Positions 1 to 11,102 of a stretch of 64,000 nt of DNA are shown here, piece by piece; position 1 is the stretch's first letter, and each line of letters opens with the position of its first letter. The DNA is from Candidatus Obscuribacterales bacterium (GTDB taxonomy: Bacteria > Cyanobacteriota > Vampirovibrionia > Obscuribacterales > Obscuribacteraceae), in NCBI GenBank assembly GCA_020050835.1, contig JAGVKB010000075.1, forward strand, positions 42,796 to 106,795, given 5' to 3'. Under the pieces are notes generated by a model. That model saw only the letters and a program-made list of their open reading frames with translations. It made no database searches and was not told the origin of the DNA. Position numbers and translations under genes: made by a program.

Positions 1-3000
1 AACACCGCCGTATAAGTTGCTTCGCGGGTGCCGGCAATCTTGGCCTTCTCATTTTCGAGATCGATGCTGAACCGTTCCAGCAATTCACCGGGTAGCATGA
101 TCGTTTCGCCCGGCTCATCCACACGCACCTTGCGGGTCATCTGCCTGACAATCACTTCGATGTGCTTGTCGGCGATTTCTACCCCTTGCGAGCGGTAAAC
201 GGACTGGACTTCGTCCACCAGGTACTTCTGGGCGGCTTCGATGCCGAGCAGGCGAACCACATCGTGCGGGTTAGGCGGTCCGTCGGTGAGAGCCTTGCCG
301 ACGGCGATGTCTTCGCCGTCTTCGACGATGATGTTCAAGCCGGCTGGGATGATGATCTCTTCTTCAATGCCTTCGCCGTAAACCAGGAATACGCGTCGGA
401 CGTCGTCTTCCACCGACACTCTGGCGCGACCCGGCTTCTCGGCCAGGATGGCGCATTCCTTTGGTTTTCTGGCTTCAAGCAGCTCTTCGACTCTGGGCAG
501 ACCCTGGACGATGTCTCCGGTCTTTTGACGTTCGAACACCAGTGTTGCCAGTAAGTCTCCGCGCTGCACCAGCGCTCCGTCTTCGCACTGCAGTTGAGTG
601 TTACCGGAGATCAGATACGGACGGCCTCGGCGGATGCTTACATCGCTTCCGTCAACGCGCACGATCTGTCCGGAGTGTACCGCTTGAGTGGATTTGGAGA
701 TCGGGTCGGCGGTCCTGATCAGGTCGCCTTCCTTGACACTAACGGCTCCCTTGGTCTTCTGGTGGATCTGTTGTTCTTCGGTGATCAACAGCAAGCGGCG
801 TTCATCTGACTTGGACAATTGCACTTTGGCTGCGCTCTTGGTGAGCACTTGCGTAGTGGCGATCGGCGCTCCCGAGTCGATAATCTGTCTGTCTTCGACG
901 GCCAAAAGCGTGACGTTGAATTCACTGTCGCGGCGCAGGAGGATATTTTCCAGCACCACTATCTGCAAATCTTCGTCAATTTCGACCGTACCCTTCAGGC
1001 TGGTCAATTGACCTTGCATCTGCAGAACCAGGCTGGTTCTGGTCAGTTGTGCGCCTTGCAGGTGGCGTACCTTCTCTCTGTCGCGGAAGAGCAATTGAGT
1101 GACCGGACGCAAGTTGATCTTGTCGTCAGTCGCTTTGTGCTTGAACTTGGTTTCGCGGGGCTCGATGAAGAACTCTTCGACCGGGCGAACCAGCACTTGG
1201 ATGCTGCCGTCTTCACGCTCGACGATGTTGACCATCTTGCGTGCGTCGATCTTGTAGCCTTCCATGATCTCGGTTCCCGGCTCGACCACTTCCCCTTCGC
1301 GAACTTTGAGCTCGGAGGGATCGCCGACCTTGACGAGATCGCCTGGTCTGATGATTACTTCGTGGATGATGTCGTTGTCGGCGACGATCTCGACTACACC
1401 ATCAAGGTGAGCGAAGACGTCTTTGACGACTTCCTGACCGGCGGTCACGAATTCGCCGGTTTCCGACATCTTCAAGCTAATGTCCTTGGAGATGAAATGC
1501 ACTTCTTCCGGAACGAAGAGGACCCGGCCTGGTTTGACCACGACCCGGCGATCGTCTGTTTCGACGCCGTCGTAGATAATCTCTCCACCGGTGGTGACGG
1601 AATTGGTGCCGTCGTCGATCAGCTCAGCGATGATCTTGCCGTTTTCGACGGTCTCATCGTTGACGACCTTGAGCTGCCATTGCTCCTTGCTCTTCGCTAC
1701 TTTCCAGATATGTCCTTGCTTGGCGCCTTCCAGCTTGGCGTTGTTGGCGCTGCAGGAGGCAATTACGACGTTGATCTCTTTACCTTGTATCAAGCGGGTG
1801 GCGGTCGATTTCTTGCCGACCTTCACGATTTCGGTGACGATTTCCGGACCGAAGCGTACTTCCCCGCCGTGCTCGCTGTTAATGGTGATCTCAGCCAGCA
1901 CGTCATTGGCGTTTACGTCCTGACCGTCCTTGACGACCACATGAGCGCCCGATGGCAGGTTGTATACGTCACCTTCCAGCACCCAGATAATTCCGGCGCG
2001 GTTGGCAGTGCGGGAGATATTGCCTTGACGGTCGCGCTTTTCGTCGGCCTGGAAGCCGCTGAATGCAACCCGTCCCGAAATGTCGGCCGTGATGTCCTTG
2101 GTGGCGCGTTCGGTCAAGTTCTTCTTGGCGCCTGGCGGGTCATATTCGAACAGCAGTTGTCCGGCTGTGACTTCATCGCCGGTTTGAATCATCAAGAGGC
2201 TGCCGGTCGGTACGTTAATCGTCTCTTCCTTGCTGCCCTTGGTGACCTTAATCTTGCCGTCGCGTGTGGTTTGCTCGACGACGTCGCCGTATGCTGTTCG
2301 GACGGATCGTCCTTGAATTTTAAAGACGGCTACGCCGGCGATCGGTGATTTCACCTGCGGGCGGCTGCTACCACCGGCTACCGCGCCACCGGTGTGGAAC
2401 GTTCTCATTGTGAGCTGCGTTCCTGGTTCTCCGATCGACTGAGCGGCAATGATACCGATCGCTTCTCCGACGTCGACCATGCGATTGTTGGTGAGCGACC
2501 AACCGTAACACTTCTGGCAGACGCCGTACTGGCTTTCGCATTGCAGAGGCGAGCGAACCTTCACGCGCTTGACTTTGGCTTCTTCGGCCTTCTTGGCCAG
2601 CGGGCGAGTAATCGTCTCGCCTTTGGGGATCACTACTTCACCGGTCTCTTCATTGATCATGTTTTCGGTAAGCGTGCGACCGAAAATCCGCTCTTGAATT
2701 TTGACGATCGCCTTGTCGCCTTCCATGATCGGCTGCATGTAAATGCCGCGCGTTGTCCGGCAGTCCAAGTCGCGCACAATTACGTCCTGCGCGACGTCGA
2801 CCAGACGTCTTGTCAGGTAACCAGAGTCGGCTGTCTTCAAGGCTGTGTCTACCAGACCTTTGCGGGCGCCGTAGCTGGAGATGATGTACTCGGTTACGTT
2901 CAAGCCTTCCCGGAAATTAGCCTTAATTGGCAGGTCGATGATCTGACCCTGAGAGTCGGCCATCAATCCCCGCATTCCGACTAACTGTCTGACCTGGCTG

Positions 3001-3422
3001 ATATTTCCTCTGGCTCCGGAGAATGCCATCATGTATACCGGATTGAGCCGGTCGAAGTTGTCGACCACTTCTTTGGTCAATTGATCGGTAGTGGCAGACC
3101 AGGTGTCGATTACTTTGTTATAGCGTTCGACTTCTGTTATCTCGCCGCGCTCATAACGGCGCTGGGCTTCTTCGATCTCCTTCTCGGCAGCGGAGATAAG
3201 CGCGCGCTTGGTCTCCGGCACATCGAGGTCGTCGATTGAGATTGTGACACCAGCTTTGGTGGCGTATTTGAAGCCCAGGTCCTTGAGCGAATTAGCCAAC
3301 TCGGCTGTGCGAGCCGCGCCGTACCTCTCGTATATCTCGGCAAGGAGTCCGCCCAGCCTTTTCTTGTCTACGGTTGTGTTGATGAACTCGATCCAGTCTT
3401 TTCTCTCTAAGCTGCTAGCCAT
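1..3422 (-). CDS. rpoC2: RNA polymerase beta' subunit, C-terminal half (RpoC2), partial
   Basis: Second half of the split beta' subunit, part of the core RNA polymerase with RpoB and RpoC1. ATG at 3422 is preceded by GAGGGA. About 1140 residues are present and the reading frame is still open at base 1, so the C-terminus lies outside the window. Visible landmarks: the GARGNISQ helix, zinc-ligand cysteines (RDLDCRT and the CxxxxxxCQKC cluster), the trigger-loop start GEAIGIIAAQSIGEPGTQ followed by TFHTGG near residue 337, then about 630 inserted residues (the SI3 beta-barrel insertion of cyanobacteria), and the second trigger-loop half GLPRVEELLEARKP near residue 972. It lies 44 bp downstream of rpoC1 and is presumably cotranscribed with rpoB-rpoC1. 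Long plus-strand open frames across it are antisense shadows. Confidence 0.97.
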   Translation of the reverse strand, partial: MASSLERKDWIEFINTTVDKKRLGGLLAEIYERYGAARTAELANSLKDLGFKYATKAGVTISIDDLDVPETKRALISAAEKEIEEAQRRYERGEITEVERYNKVIDTWSATTDQLTKEVVDNFDRLNPVYMMAFSGARGNISQVRQLVGMRGLMADSQGQIIDLPIKANFREGLNVTEYIISSYGARKGLVDTALKTADSGYLTRRLVDVAQDVIVRDLDCRTTRGIYMQPIMEGDKAIVKIQERIFGRTLTENMINEETGEVVIPKGETITRPLAKKAEEAKVKRVKVRSPLQCESQYGVCQKCYGWSLTNNRMVDVGEAIGIIAAQSIGEPGTQLTMRTFHTGGAVAGGSSRPQVKSPIAGVAVFKIQGRSVRTAYGDVVEQTTRDGKIKVTKGSKEETINVPTGSLLMIQTGDEVTAGQLLFEYDPPGAKKNLTERATKDITADISGRVAFSGFQADEKRDRQGNISRTANRAGIIWVLEGDVYNLPSGAHVVVKDGQDVNANDVLAEITINSEHGGEVRFGPEIVTEIVKVGKKSTATRLIQGKEINVVIASCSANNAKLEGAKQGHIWKVAKSKEQWQLKVVNDETVENGKIIAELIDDGTNSVTTGGEIIYDGVETDDRRVVVKPGRVLFVPEEVHFISKDISLKMSETGEFVTAGQEVVKDVFAHLDGVVEIVADNDIIHEVIIRPGDLVKVGDPSELKVREGEVVEPGTEIMEGYKIDARKMVNIVEREDGSIQVLVRPVEEFFIEPRETKFKHKATDDKINLRPVTQLLFRDREKVRHLQGAQLTRTSLVLQMQGQLTSLKGTVEIDEDLQIVVLENILLRRDSEFNVTLLAVEDRQIIDSGAPIATTQVLTKSAAKVQLSKSDERRLLLITEEQQIHQKTKGAVSVKEGDLIRTADPISKSTQAVHSGQIVRVDGSDVSIRRGRPYLISGNTQLQCEDGALVQRGDLLATLVFERQKTGDIVQGLPRVEELLEARKPKECAILAEKPGRARVSVEDDVRRVFLVYGEGIEEEIIIPAGLNIIVEDGEDIAVGKALTDGPPNPHDVVRLLGIEAAQKYLVDEVQSVYRSQGVEIADKHIEVIVRQMTRKVRVDEPGETIMLPGELLERFSIDLENEKAKIAGTREATYTAV

Positions 3423-3466
3423 ATTTCCCTCGTCAAACTAATTAGATCCGCTTGCTCAGTGCTGGT

Positions 3467-5320
<1,854 letters not shown>

Positions 5321-5345
5321 TTATATTCTCTTGTCCCACCCGTAG

Positions 5346-5384
5346 GGGCGGCTAAAAGCCGCCCACGGCGCGTGCAATGCGCCG
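5346..5384. repeat. Paired GC-rich hairpins, REP-like, in the rpoB-rpoC1 gap
   Basis: Two adjacent inverted repeats fill the gap between rpoB and rpoC1. The first is GGGCGGCT-AAA-AGCCGCCC (5346-5364). The second is CGGCGC-N7-GCGCCG (5366-5384), followed on the plus strand by TTTTT. The first hairpin and its left flank (CCGTAGGGGCGGCT) closely match hairpins at 10736 and, in reverse orientation, at 56520, which suggests a dispersed palindromic repeat family. In the direction of rpo transcription it has no T-tract, so it is unlikely to be a strong terminator there. Confidence 0.7.
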
Positions 5385-5399
5385 TTTTTACGGTTTAGC

Positions 5400-8300
5400 T
5401 TACATGCCCTCGCCGGCACCGTCGTCGTCGGCTGCTTCCTCGGCCGCGAAGCCTTCATCGGCTTCTTCTTCGAGGTCGGCACTGACGACGGCATCACCTT
5501 CAGTAACGGTGACCGCGGCCGACGGAACGAGCGGCTGTCTGCCGAGCTCCATCAGCTCGGATTCGATGCCAATCTCGCCGAACGGGCTCATACGCTTCAT
5601 ACCGCGCGGCCGTACCTCTTCGACTTCCGTCATGAGGTCGACTTCGAGCTCGCCGCCTTCGCGAGTGCGCTTGGCCACCGAGACATCCAGACCGATGGAC
5701 TGAAGTTCTCTCACCAGCACCTTGAAGGATTCCGGAATACCGGGACGCTTCAGGTTCTCGCCCTTGACGATCGATTCGTATGCCTTGGATCGTCCGTTGA
5801 CGTCATCGGATTTGATCGTGAGCATCTCTTGCAGGGTGTAGGCTGCGCCGAACGCTTCCAAAGCCCAGCACTCCATTTCTCCCAGGCGCTGTCCGCCGAA
5901 CTGTGCTTTACCACCGAGTGGTTGTTGAGTAACCAGCGAGTAGGGTCCGGTGGAGCGCGCGTGGATCTTGTCGTCAACCAAGTGGACCAGCTTCATCATA
6001 TAGATGCGGCCGATCGTGACTGCGTTGTCGAACGCATCACCGCTGCGACCGTCATATATGATCGCCTTACCGCCGTCTCCTACCCAGTCGAAGCCGGAGA
6101 CCTTCTTGCCTTTCTTGATCTCGGAGTGGACCAGGGTGCTGGAAGCTTCCTTCTGGTACATTTCGTCGAACGGCGGCACTTCGTAGCAGAGTCCGGTCAG
6201 CATCGCTGCCAAGCCGAGCAATGTTTCGTATGTTTGCCCGACGTTCATCCGGCTCGGCACGCCGAGCGGGTTGAGCACGATGTCTACCGGTGTGCCATCA
6301 GGCAGGAAAGGCATATCTTCAATCGGCAGAATTCTGGCGACGATACCTTTATTGCCATGTCGTCCCGCCACCTTGTCGCCGACGCTAATCTTGCGCTTTT
6401 GAGCGATGTAGACGCGCACCACCTTGTTGGCGACCGGAGGCAATTCGTCTCCTTTCTCGCGGTCGAAGACCTTGACGTCGACGACCCGCCCGCCTTCACC
6501 GTGCGGTACACGCAGCGAATTGTCGCGGACATCACGAGCCTTTTCACCGAAGATCGCTCTCAGCAGCTTCTCTTCCGGCGGGTGCTCGGATTCGCCTTTC
6601 GGGGTGATCTTGCCGACCAGGATGTCGTCCGGATAAACCCGGGAGCCGATGCGGACGATTCCGTTTTCATCCAGATGACGCAACGATTCTTCCGAAACGT
6701 TGGGCACTTCACGGGTGATCTCTTCCGGTCCCAGCTTGGTGGAACGAGCATCGATCTCCAGCTTCTCAATGTGAATCGAAGTCATCACATCGTCGTAGAC
6801 GAGTCGCTGGCTGATTAAGATCGCGTCTTCGAAGTTGTAACCTTCCCAGGGCATGAAAGCGACCAGCAGGTTGCGACCGACGGCCAGCTCACCGCTCTTG
6901 GTGGCGGCGCCGTCGGCGACGATCTGACCGGGCTTGACGTTGTCTCCCACTTCCACGATCGGCTTCTGGTTGAGACAAGTGTCCTGGTTGGAACGCTGGA
7001 ATTTAGCCAGTTTGTACTTGACCAGCCGCTTATCCTTCGTGCGAACGTGTATGGCGTTCGCGCTGACGTACTCTACTTTGCCTTCGACATCGGCGACGAT
7101 TACCATCCCGGAGTCGCGAGCTGCTTGCTTTTCGATGCCGGTGGTGACGAGCGCGCGCTCGGTTTGAATCAGCGGCACCGATTGACGTTGCATGTTCGAG
7201 CCCATCAGCGCTCGGTTAGCGTCATCGTGCTCGAGGAAAGGGATGAGTGCTGTTCCGACCGAGACGATTTGGATTGGGCTTACTCCTACGTAATCGACTT
7301 GATCCGGCGTAGTTTCGATAAACTCGGCTTTGTAGCGCACCGGAATCAATTCGGTCAAGAAGTTGCCGTGCTCGTCAACCGGTACGTCTCCGGGAGCGAC
7401 TCGATAGCGGTCTTCTTCATCGGCTGACAGGTAATGCACTTCTTCGTTGCATTTGCCGGCGAGCACCTGGCGATACGGCGTTTCGATGAAGCCGTATTCG
7501 TTGACGCGAGCATGAGTAGCTAGCGATCCAATCAAGCCGGCGTTCGGTCCTTCAGGCGTTTCTACCGGGCAGATCCGACCGTAATGGCTGGGGTGAATAT
7601 CGCGAACGGCGAATCCGGCTCGCTCTCTCGACAAACCGCCCGGACCAAGAGCCGATAGACGGCGCTTGTGGGTCAGCTCAGCCAGCGGATTGGTTTGATC
7701 CATGAACTGCGAGAGCTGGGACGAGCCGAAAAACTCCCGAATCGCTGCGACCAACGGCTTGGTGTTGAGCAGGTTGGCCGGTGTCAGGGTATCTGCGTCT
7801 TGCAGCGTCATACGCTCGCGGACGATCCGTTCCAAACGTGACAGACCGATTCTGAACTGATTTTGCAGCAGCTCTCCGACTGACCGGATGCGGCGGTTGC
7901 CCAGGTGGTCGATGTCATCTACATGCCCTTCATCATAATGAAGGCTGATCAAGTAGTCGACGGCGGCAACGATATCTTCGCGGGTCAGCGTCCGTTGTGT
8001 TTCGGATATGGACAAGGCGAGCTTCTTGTTCAGCTTGTAACGACCGACCTTGCCAAGGTCATATCGCTTGTCATCGAAGAAGCGGCTGTCGATGATATTT
8101 TGACCGCCAGCCACCGATGGCGGATCGCCTGGACGAAGTTTTCGATATACCTCTATTAAGGAATCTTCCCTGGATTTTGTGTTGTCTTTGTCAAGCGTTT
8201 TCTTGAGAAAGTCACGATGACGGAAGATGCTTTCCATCTCTTGGTCTGAATAACCGAGCGCGCGCAAAAGCGTGGTGGCCGGTAGCTTCCTGTTCTTGTC

Positions 8301-8858
8301 GATCTTGACGTAGATAACGTCATTGACGTCTGTCTCAAACTTGAGCCAGGCGCCGCGGTTCGGTATGAGGGTAGCGCTGAAGGTACGCTTACCGTTGGTA
8401 TCGACTTCTCGCTTGTAATAAATACCGGGGCTGCGGACGATCTGACTGACGATGACCCGCTCGGCGCCATTAATAATGAATGTACCGCGGTCGGTCATCA
8501 TCGGGATATCCCCGACGTAGATCTCTTGCTCTTTGATTTCGCCGATATCCCTGTTGACTAGACGCATTTGAATGCGCAGCTTCTTGGTGAAGCTAGCATC
8601 CATCGCCCTGGCCTCTTCAGGCGTCTTGGGTTTGTTCGGTTCGGTGTGATCTTCGAAGGTGTAACTGGGCAGGAAGTGAAGCTCAAGTCTTCCTGTGTAA
8701 TCTCTGATCGGACTGAAAGCACGAAGCTCCTCGCCCAGACCTTCGTCTATGAACCACTTGAATGAGCTCTTTTGGATTTCCGCAAGATCGGGAAGATTGG
8801 CGATGCGAGAGCTGCCGACCCCGTAGGTTCGGACGCGCTCAGATAGTTCTAAAGCCAT
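5400..8858 (-). CDS. rpoB: RNA polymerase beta subunit (RpoB)
   Basis: Catalytic beta subunit of RNA polymerase, 1152 residues, a normal length for the cyanobacterial type. Conserved blocks are readable throughout: PGIYY in the lobe, the rifampicin-region [37 protein letters not shown], the [19 protein letters not shown] active-site block, [10 protein letters not shown], and the C-terminal clamp [21 protein letters not shown]. It ends in an acidic tail rich in D, E, A and G. The ATG at 8858 follows an AGAGGTAG ribosome site. As in cyanobacteria, rplJ/rplL are not immediately upstream; a tRNA-Sec gene on the other strand is. It is the first gene of the rpoB-rpoC1-rpoC2 operon. Confidence 0.98.
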   Translation of the reverse strand: MALELSERVRTYGVGSSRIANLPDLAEIQKSSFKWFIDEGLGEELRAFSPIRDYTGRLELHFLPSYTFEDHTEPNKPKTPEEARAMDASFTKKLRIQMRLVNRDIGEIKEQEIYVGDIPMMTDRGTFIINGAERVIVSQIVRSPGIYYKREVDTNGKRTFSATLIPNRGAWLKFETDVNDVIYVKIDKNRKLPATTLLRALGYSDQEMESIFRHRDFLKKTLDKDNTKSREDSLIEVYRKLRPGDPPSVAGGQNIIDSRFFDDKRYDLGKVGRYKLNKKLALSISETQRTLTREDIVAAVDYLISLHYDEGHVDDIDHLGNRRIRSVGELLQNQFRIGLSRLERIVRERMTLQDADTLTPANLLNTKPLVAAIREFFGSSQLSQFMDQTNPLAELTHKRRLSALGPGGLSRERAGFAVRDIHPSHYGRICPVETPEGPNAGLIGSLATHARVNEYGFIETPYRQVLAGKCNEEVHYLSADEEDRYRVAPGDVPVDEHGNFLTELIPVRYKAEFIETTPDQVDYVGVSPIQIVSVGTALIPFLEHDDANRALMGSNMQRQSVPLIQTERALVTTGIEKQAARDSGMVIVADVEGKVEYVSANAIHVRTKDKRLVKYKLAKFQRSNQDTCLNQKPIVEVGDNVKPGQIVADGAATKSGELAVGRNLLVAFMPWEGYNFEDAILISQRLVYDDVMTSIHIEKLEIDARSTKLGPEEITREVPNVSEESLRHLDENGIVRIGSRVYPDDILVGKITPKGESEHPPEEKLLRAIFGEKARDVRDNSLRVPHGEGGRVVDVKVFDREKGDELPPVANKVVRVYIAQKRKISVGDKVAGRHGNKGIVARILPIEDMPFLPDGTPVDIVLNPLGVPSRMNVGQTYETLLGLAAMLTGLCYEVPPFDEMYQKEASSTLVHSEIKKGKKVSGFDWVGDGGKAIIYDGRSGDAFDNAVTIGRIYMMKLVHLVDDKIHARSTGPYSLVTQQPLGGKAQFGGQRLGEMECWALEAFGAAYTLQEMLTIKSDDVNGRSKAYESIVKGENLKRPGIPESFKVLVRELQSIGLDVSVAKRTREGGELEVDLMTEVEEVRPRGMKRMSPFGEIGIESELMELGRQPLVPSAAVTVTEGDAVVSADLEEEADEGFAAEEAADDDGAGEGM

Positions 8859-8917
8859 TGACTACCTCTGGACTGTGTATGGCCGGGGAAACTCTTGTGT
8901 TTATAAGCAAGAAAGCA

Positions 8918-8947
8918 AGTGTACGTAGCTATTTATTCTATTGTCAA
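8918..8947 (-). promoter_or_regulatory. Candidate sigma-70 promoter for rpoB operon
   Basis: Read on the minus strand, TTGACA (8942-8947) is followed after 18 bases by TACACT (8918-8923), about 60 bases before the rpoB ATG. It is the best -35/-10 pair in the 372-bp gap between rpoB and the tRNA-Sec gene. The rest of that gap (8948-9230) is AT-rich and shows no gene. Confidence 0.55.
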
Positions 8948-9230
8948 TACAGATCGGCTGCAGTGTGACGGAGCCTTTTCGACACCGCTGCGCGTTAGAA
9001 GTTTATCACGGTCTTGAAATCGTCTGCTGGAGCTTTCTTTAGCCTTAATAAATCATGGTTTATCATGTTCGTTTTTCCTTAATGTAATTAAGACCTACGT
9101 AACAGTGGCAAAATGGAGCCTGAAAAGAGGCGTTTCTTGCCCTCTGTTTCTCATGCTCCCTGGCTCTGTGAGCGGATTTTATCTGCATTGCTCGTGCATC
9201 AGTAATGCTCGAGGCTATAGAATCTAGGAT

Positions 9231-9326
9231 GGGGATGGATCATCGCTGGTGTGGTGCCCGGTCTTCAAAACCGTTGTGGGACAGACAAGCGCTGGCCCTG
9301 GTGGGTTCGATTCCCACGCATCCCCG
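9231..9326 (+). tRNA. selC: tRNA-Sec (anticodon TCA)
   Basis: Selenocysteine tRNA, about 96 nt, reading UGA. The acceptor arm pairs GGGGATG with CATCCCC. The D arm has the diagnostic 6-bp stem (CATCGC/GTGGTG) closed by a 4-nt TGGT loop, unlike ordinary tRNAs. The anticodon loop is CTTCAAA with TCA. A long variable arm follows, then a perfect 5-bp T stem (GTGGG-TTCGATT-CCCAC). No CCA is encoded. A palindrome that looks like its terminator starts 66 bp downstream. The organism should therefore encode SelA, SelB, SelD and at least one selenoprotein, none of which is evident in this window. Confidence 0.93.
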
Positions 9327-9392
9327 AATCTTTCGAGCGCGGCTCGCTTGTTTGGAGCGATTCTCTAGCATGCGTTGGAATCGCCGGTATCT

Positions 9393-9434
9393 CCTTTGAA
9401 AACCTCAACCGATATCGGTTGAGGTTTTCAAAGG
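9393..9434. terminator. Perfect 42-bp palindrome, probable bidirectional terminator
   Basis: A fully self-complementary 42-base sequence centred on GATATC. The core stem CCTCAACCG/CGGTTGAGG is flanked by AAAA on the left and TTTT on the right, so either strand gives a hairpin followed by a U-run. It lies downstream of the tRNA-Sec gene and is probably its terminator. The absence of any spacer in the palindrome is unusual. Confidence 0.75.
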
Positions 9435-9602
9435 CTACCTTGAGATGCCTTCTTCAAAACAAACGGTGCGGAGGCGGTGCCGAGCTTCGCCGGTGGTGTC
9501 ATGCTGGTCGATTGACCGGCTGAAGCTGCTGGTTTGAACGGCGCTGCTGCCAAGCGTGAGCGGCAATTCGATTGGGGTCCGAAAATCAGAAATGTAAAGG
9601 GG

Positions 9603-9630
9603 TTTACAAACTTTATAAGCCGCATATAAT
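9603..9630 (+). promoter_or_regulatory. Candidate promoter for the XerC/D gene
   Basis: TTTACA (9603-9608), a 16-base spacer, then consensus TATAAT (9625-9630), 45 bases upstream of the recombinase start codon. Apart from the palindrome at 9393 and this promoter, the stretch 9327-9675 shows no gene. Confidence 0.65.
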
Positions 9631-9675
9631 GTGCGTATTCGGTGGGAACTATAACAACTAGAAAGGCGGCTTGCT

Positions 9676-10596
9676 TTGAATCACCAACCAGGAGCTCTGG
9701 TGTGGCTAGATCAGTTTGCAGGCTATCTCGAAGTCGAGCGTAACTACTCGTCACACACAATTAGGGCGTACATGAATGACCTGAAGCAGCTGATCGGCAG
9801 CGATAACGTGCCGGTAGGCGGTGATGCAGGAGCGCCGTCAGGTTGGCTTGAAGCCGAAAGCCTGCGGGCCTATATTCACTCCATCCAGGACAGATACAGT
9901 CGACCGACGCTAGCGCGGAAGATCTCGGCAATACGTACGTTTTGCCGATACTTGCGGCGCGAGCAGATAATCGAGGAGGATCCCTCCAAGACTGTACGCG
10001 GTCCGAAGCTCGGCCGGAGACTGCCACCCTGTCTCGACAGGGAAGAGGTTGCACGGCTGTTCCTGGCTACGGATTCGAGTTCGATCGGGGTTAGAGACAG
10101 AGCGATCATGGAGACGCTTTATGCTACTGGCATGCGCGTTAGCGAGCTCTGCGGGCTGAGTATTTCAGACTACAATTCCGATTCAATGGAGATTCGTTGC
10201 CTCGGCAAAGGCTCGCGAGAGCGGGTAGTGCTGGTAAATCAGAGCGCCAATGCCTGGCTGAGATCTTATCTTGAGCAGCATTGGACTCGTTTGGCGGGGG
10301 GCAAGGAGCCGATTCCGGATCAACCTCTCTTCGTCAGCAGAGAAGCCACGCCGCTTTCGACCCGGTCTGTACACAGAATCGTGCTCAAATATGCGATTAA
10401 GGCCGGTATCAACAAAGTGATCACCCCGCATACGCTGCGTCATACCTTCGCCACTCACCTGCTCGAGGGCGGAGCTGATTTACGCGTCGTGCAGGACTTG
10501 CTCGGACACTCCAGCATAAGCACCACCCAGATTTACACTCATGTGAGCCTGGAGCGCTTACGCCGCATCTACATGCAGAGCCATCCAAGAGCATAG
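9676..10596 (+). CDS. xerC: Tyrosine recombinase XerC/XerD
   Basis: Site-specific recombinase of the Xer type, expected to resolve chromosome dimers at dif. It has 306 residues, the usual Xer length. The N-terminal SAM-like DNA-binding domain (about 8-95) contains the typical NYSSHTIRAYxxDL block. The catalytic domain carries the full set of active-site residues: R154 (ATGMRVSELCGL), K178 (GKGSRERVV), H252 and R255 (HTLRHTFATHLLEGGAD), H278 (LLGHSS) and nucleophile Y287 (TTQIYTHV). The start is TTG at 9676, chosen because GAAAGG lies 9 bases upstream and a good promoter precedes it. With no integrase-type extensions, a housekeeping role is more likely than a phage one. XerC versus XerD cannot be decided here. 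Confidence 0.93.
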   Translation: MNHQPGALVWLDQFAGYLEVERNYSSHTIRAYMNDLKQLIGSDNVPVGGDAGAPSGWLEAESLRAYIHSIQDRYSRPTLARKISAIRTFCRYLRREQIIEEDPSKTVRGPKLGRRLPPCLDREEVARLFLATDSSSIGVRDRAIMETLYATGMRVSELCGLSISDYNSDSMEIRCLGKGSRERVVLVNQSANAWLRSYLEQHWTRLAGGKEPIPDQPLFVSREATPLSTRSVHRIVLKYAIKAGINKVITPHTLRHTFATHLLEGGADLRVVQDLLGHSSISTTQIYTHVSLERLRRIYMQSHPRA

Positions 10597-10735
10597 CTCT
10601 GAAGTTGAGGTCGAAATCGAATTGGCGGTGCTACTACTTGTGGTGCCGCCGATTCCGACGGTGCAGGTAGTAGCAGGAAAGCCTGGGTGGATTTCCGCTT
10701 GCTCGTCAAGCGCACACTTTGTGGTTTGGCCGTAA

Positions 10736-10764
10736 AAGGGGGCGGCTACGAGAGCCGCCCCCTT
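10736..10764. repeat. 12-bp-stem hairpin, REP-like repeat
   Basis: AAGGGGGCGGCT pairs perfectly with AGCCGCCCCCTT around a 5-base ACGAG loop. No T-run follows, so it is not a classical terminator. It resembles the hairpins at 5346 and 56520. It lies in the 506-bp gene-free stretch 10597-11102. That stretch also holds a 10-bp imperfect stem just after the recombinase gene (GAATTGGCGG at about 10619, pairing with CCGCCGATTC), a GGCAGCCGGCTGCC palindrome (10991-11004) and a TATAAT (11029-11034) upstream of the penicillin-binding protein gene. Confidence 0.65.
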
Positions 10765-11102
10765 GAAATTTCCTACTTGTACTGGCTAAACACTTACCAA
10801 GTTAAGCGGCGCTCGGAGGCGAAAGCAAGACGCTGTGTAGCGAATTATTTCTGGCACTTTGCAATAGTTTGACTGGCCAAGACTGTCCAATGCTCTCGGA
10901 GCGATTGGATTGGAGCGCCCCTGTCAGGTATGCTCCGGCTCGTTCGGCTTAGTCTACGCCTTCAATGAGCACCAGTTAAGCGTGCTGACGGGCAGCCGGC
11001 TGCCAGCTGGATGCCAACAGCTGCCTGTTATAATGACTCGCGAGGTTATAGCACGGTCAAAGACCATTTAGTGACCTGTCGGAAGGATTATTCGGGCGCA
11101 AA

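Noticed and set aside
819..2348. 509-aa plus-strand open frame
   Set aside because: Fully antisense to rpoC2. It has no domain or coherent composition and exists because of codon bias in the real gene.
5829..6818. 329-aa plus-strand open frame
   Set aside because: Antisense shadow of rpoB.
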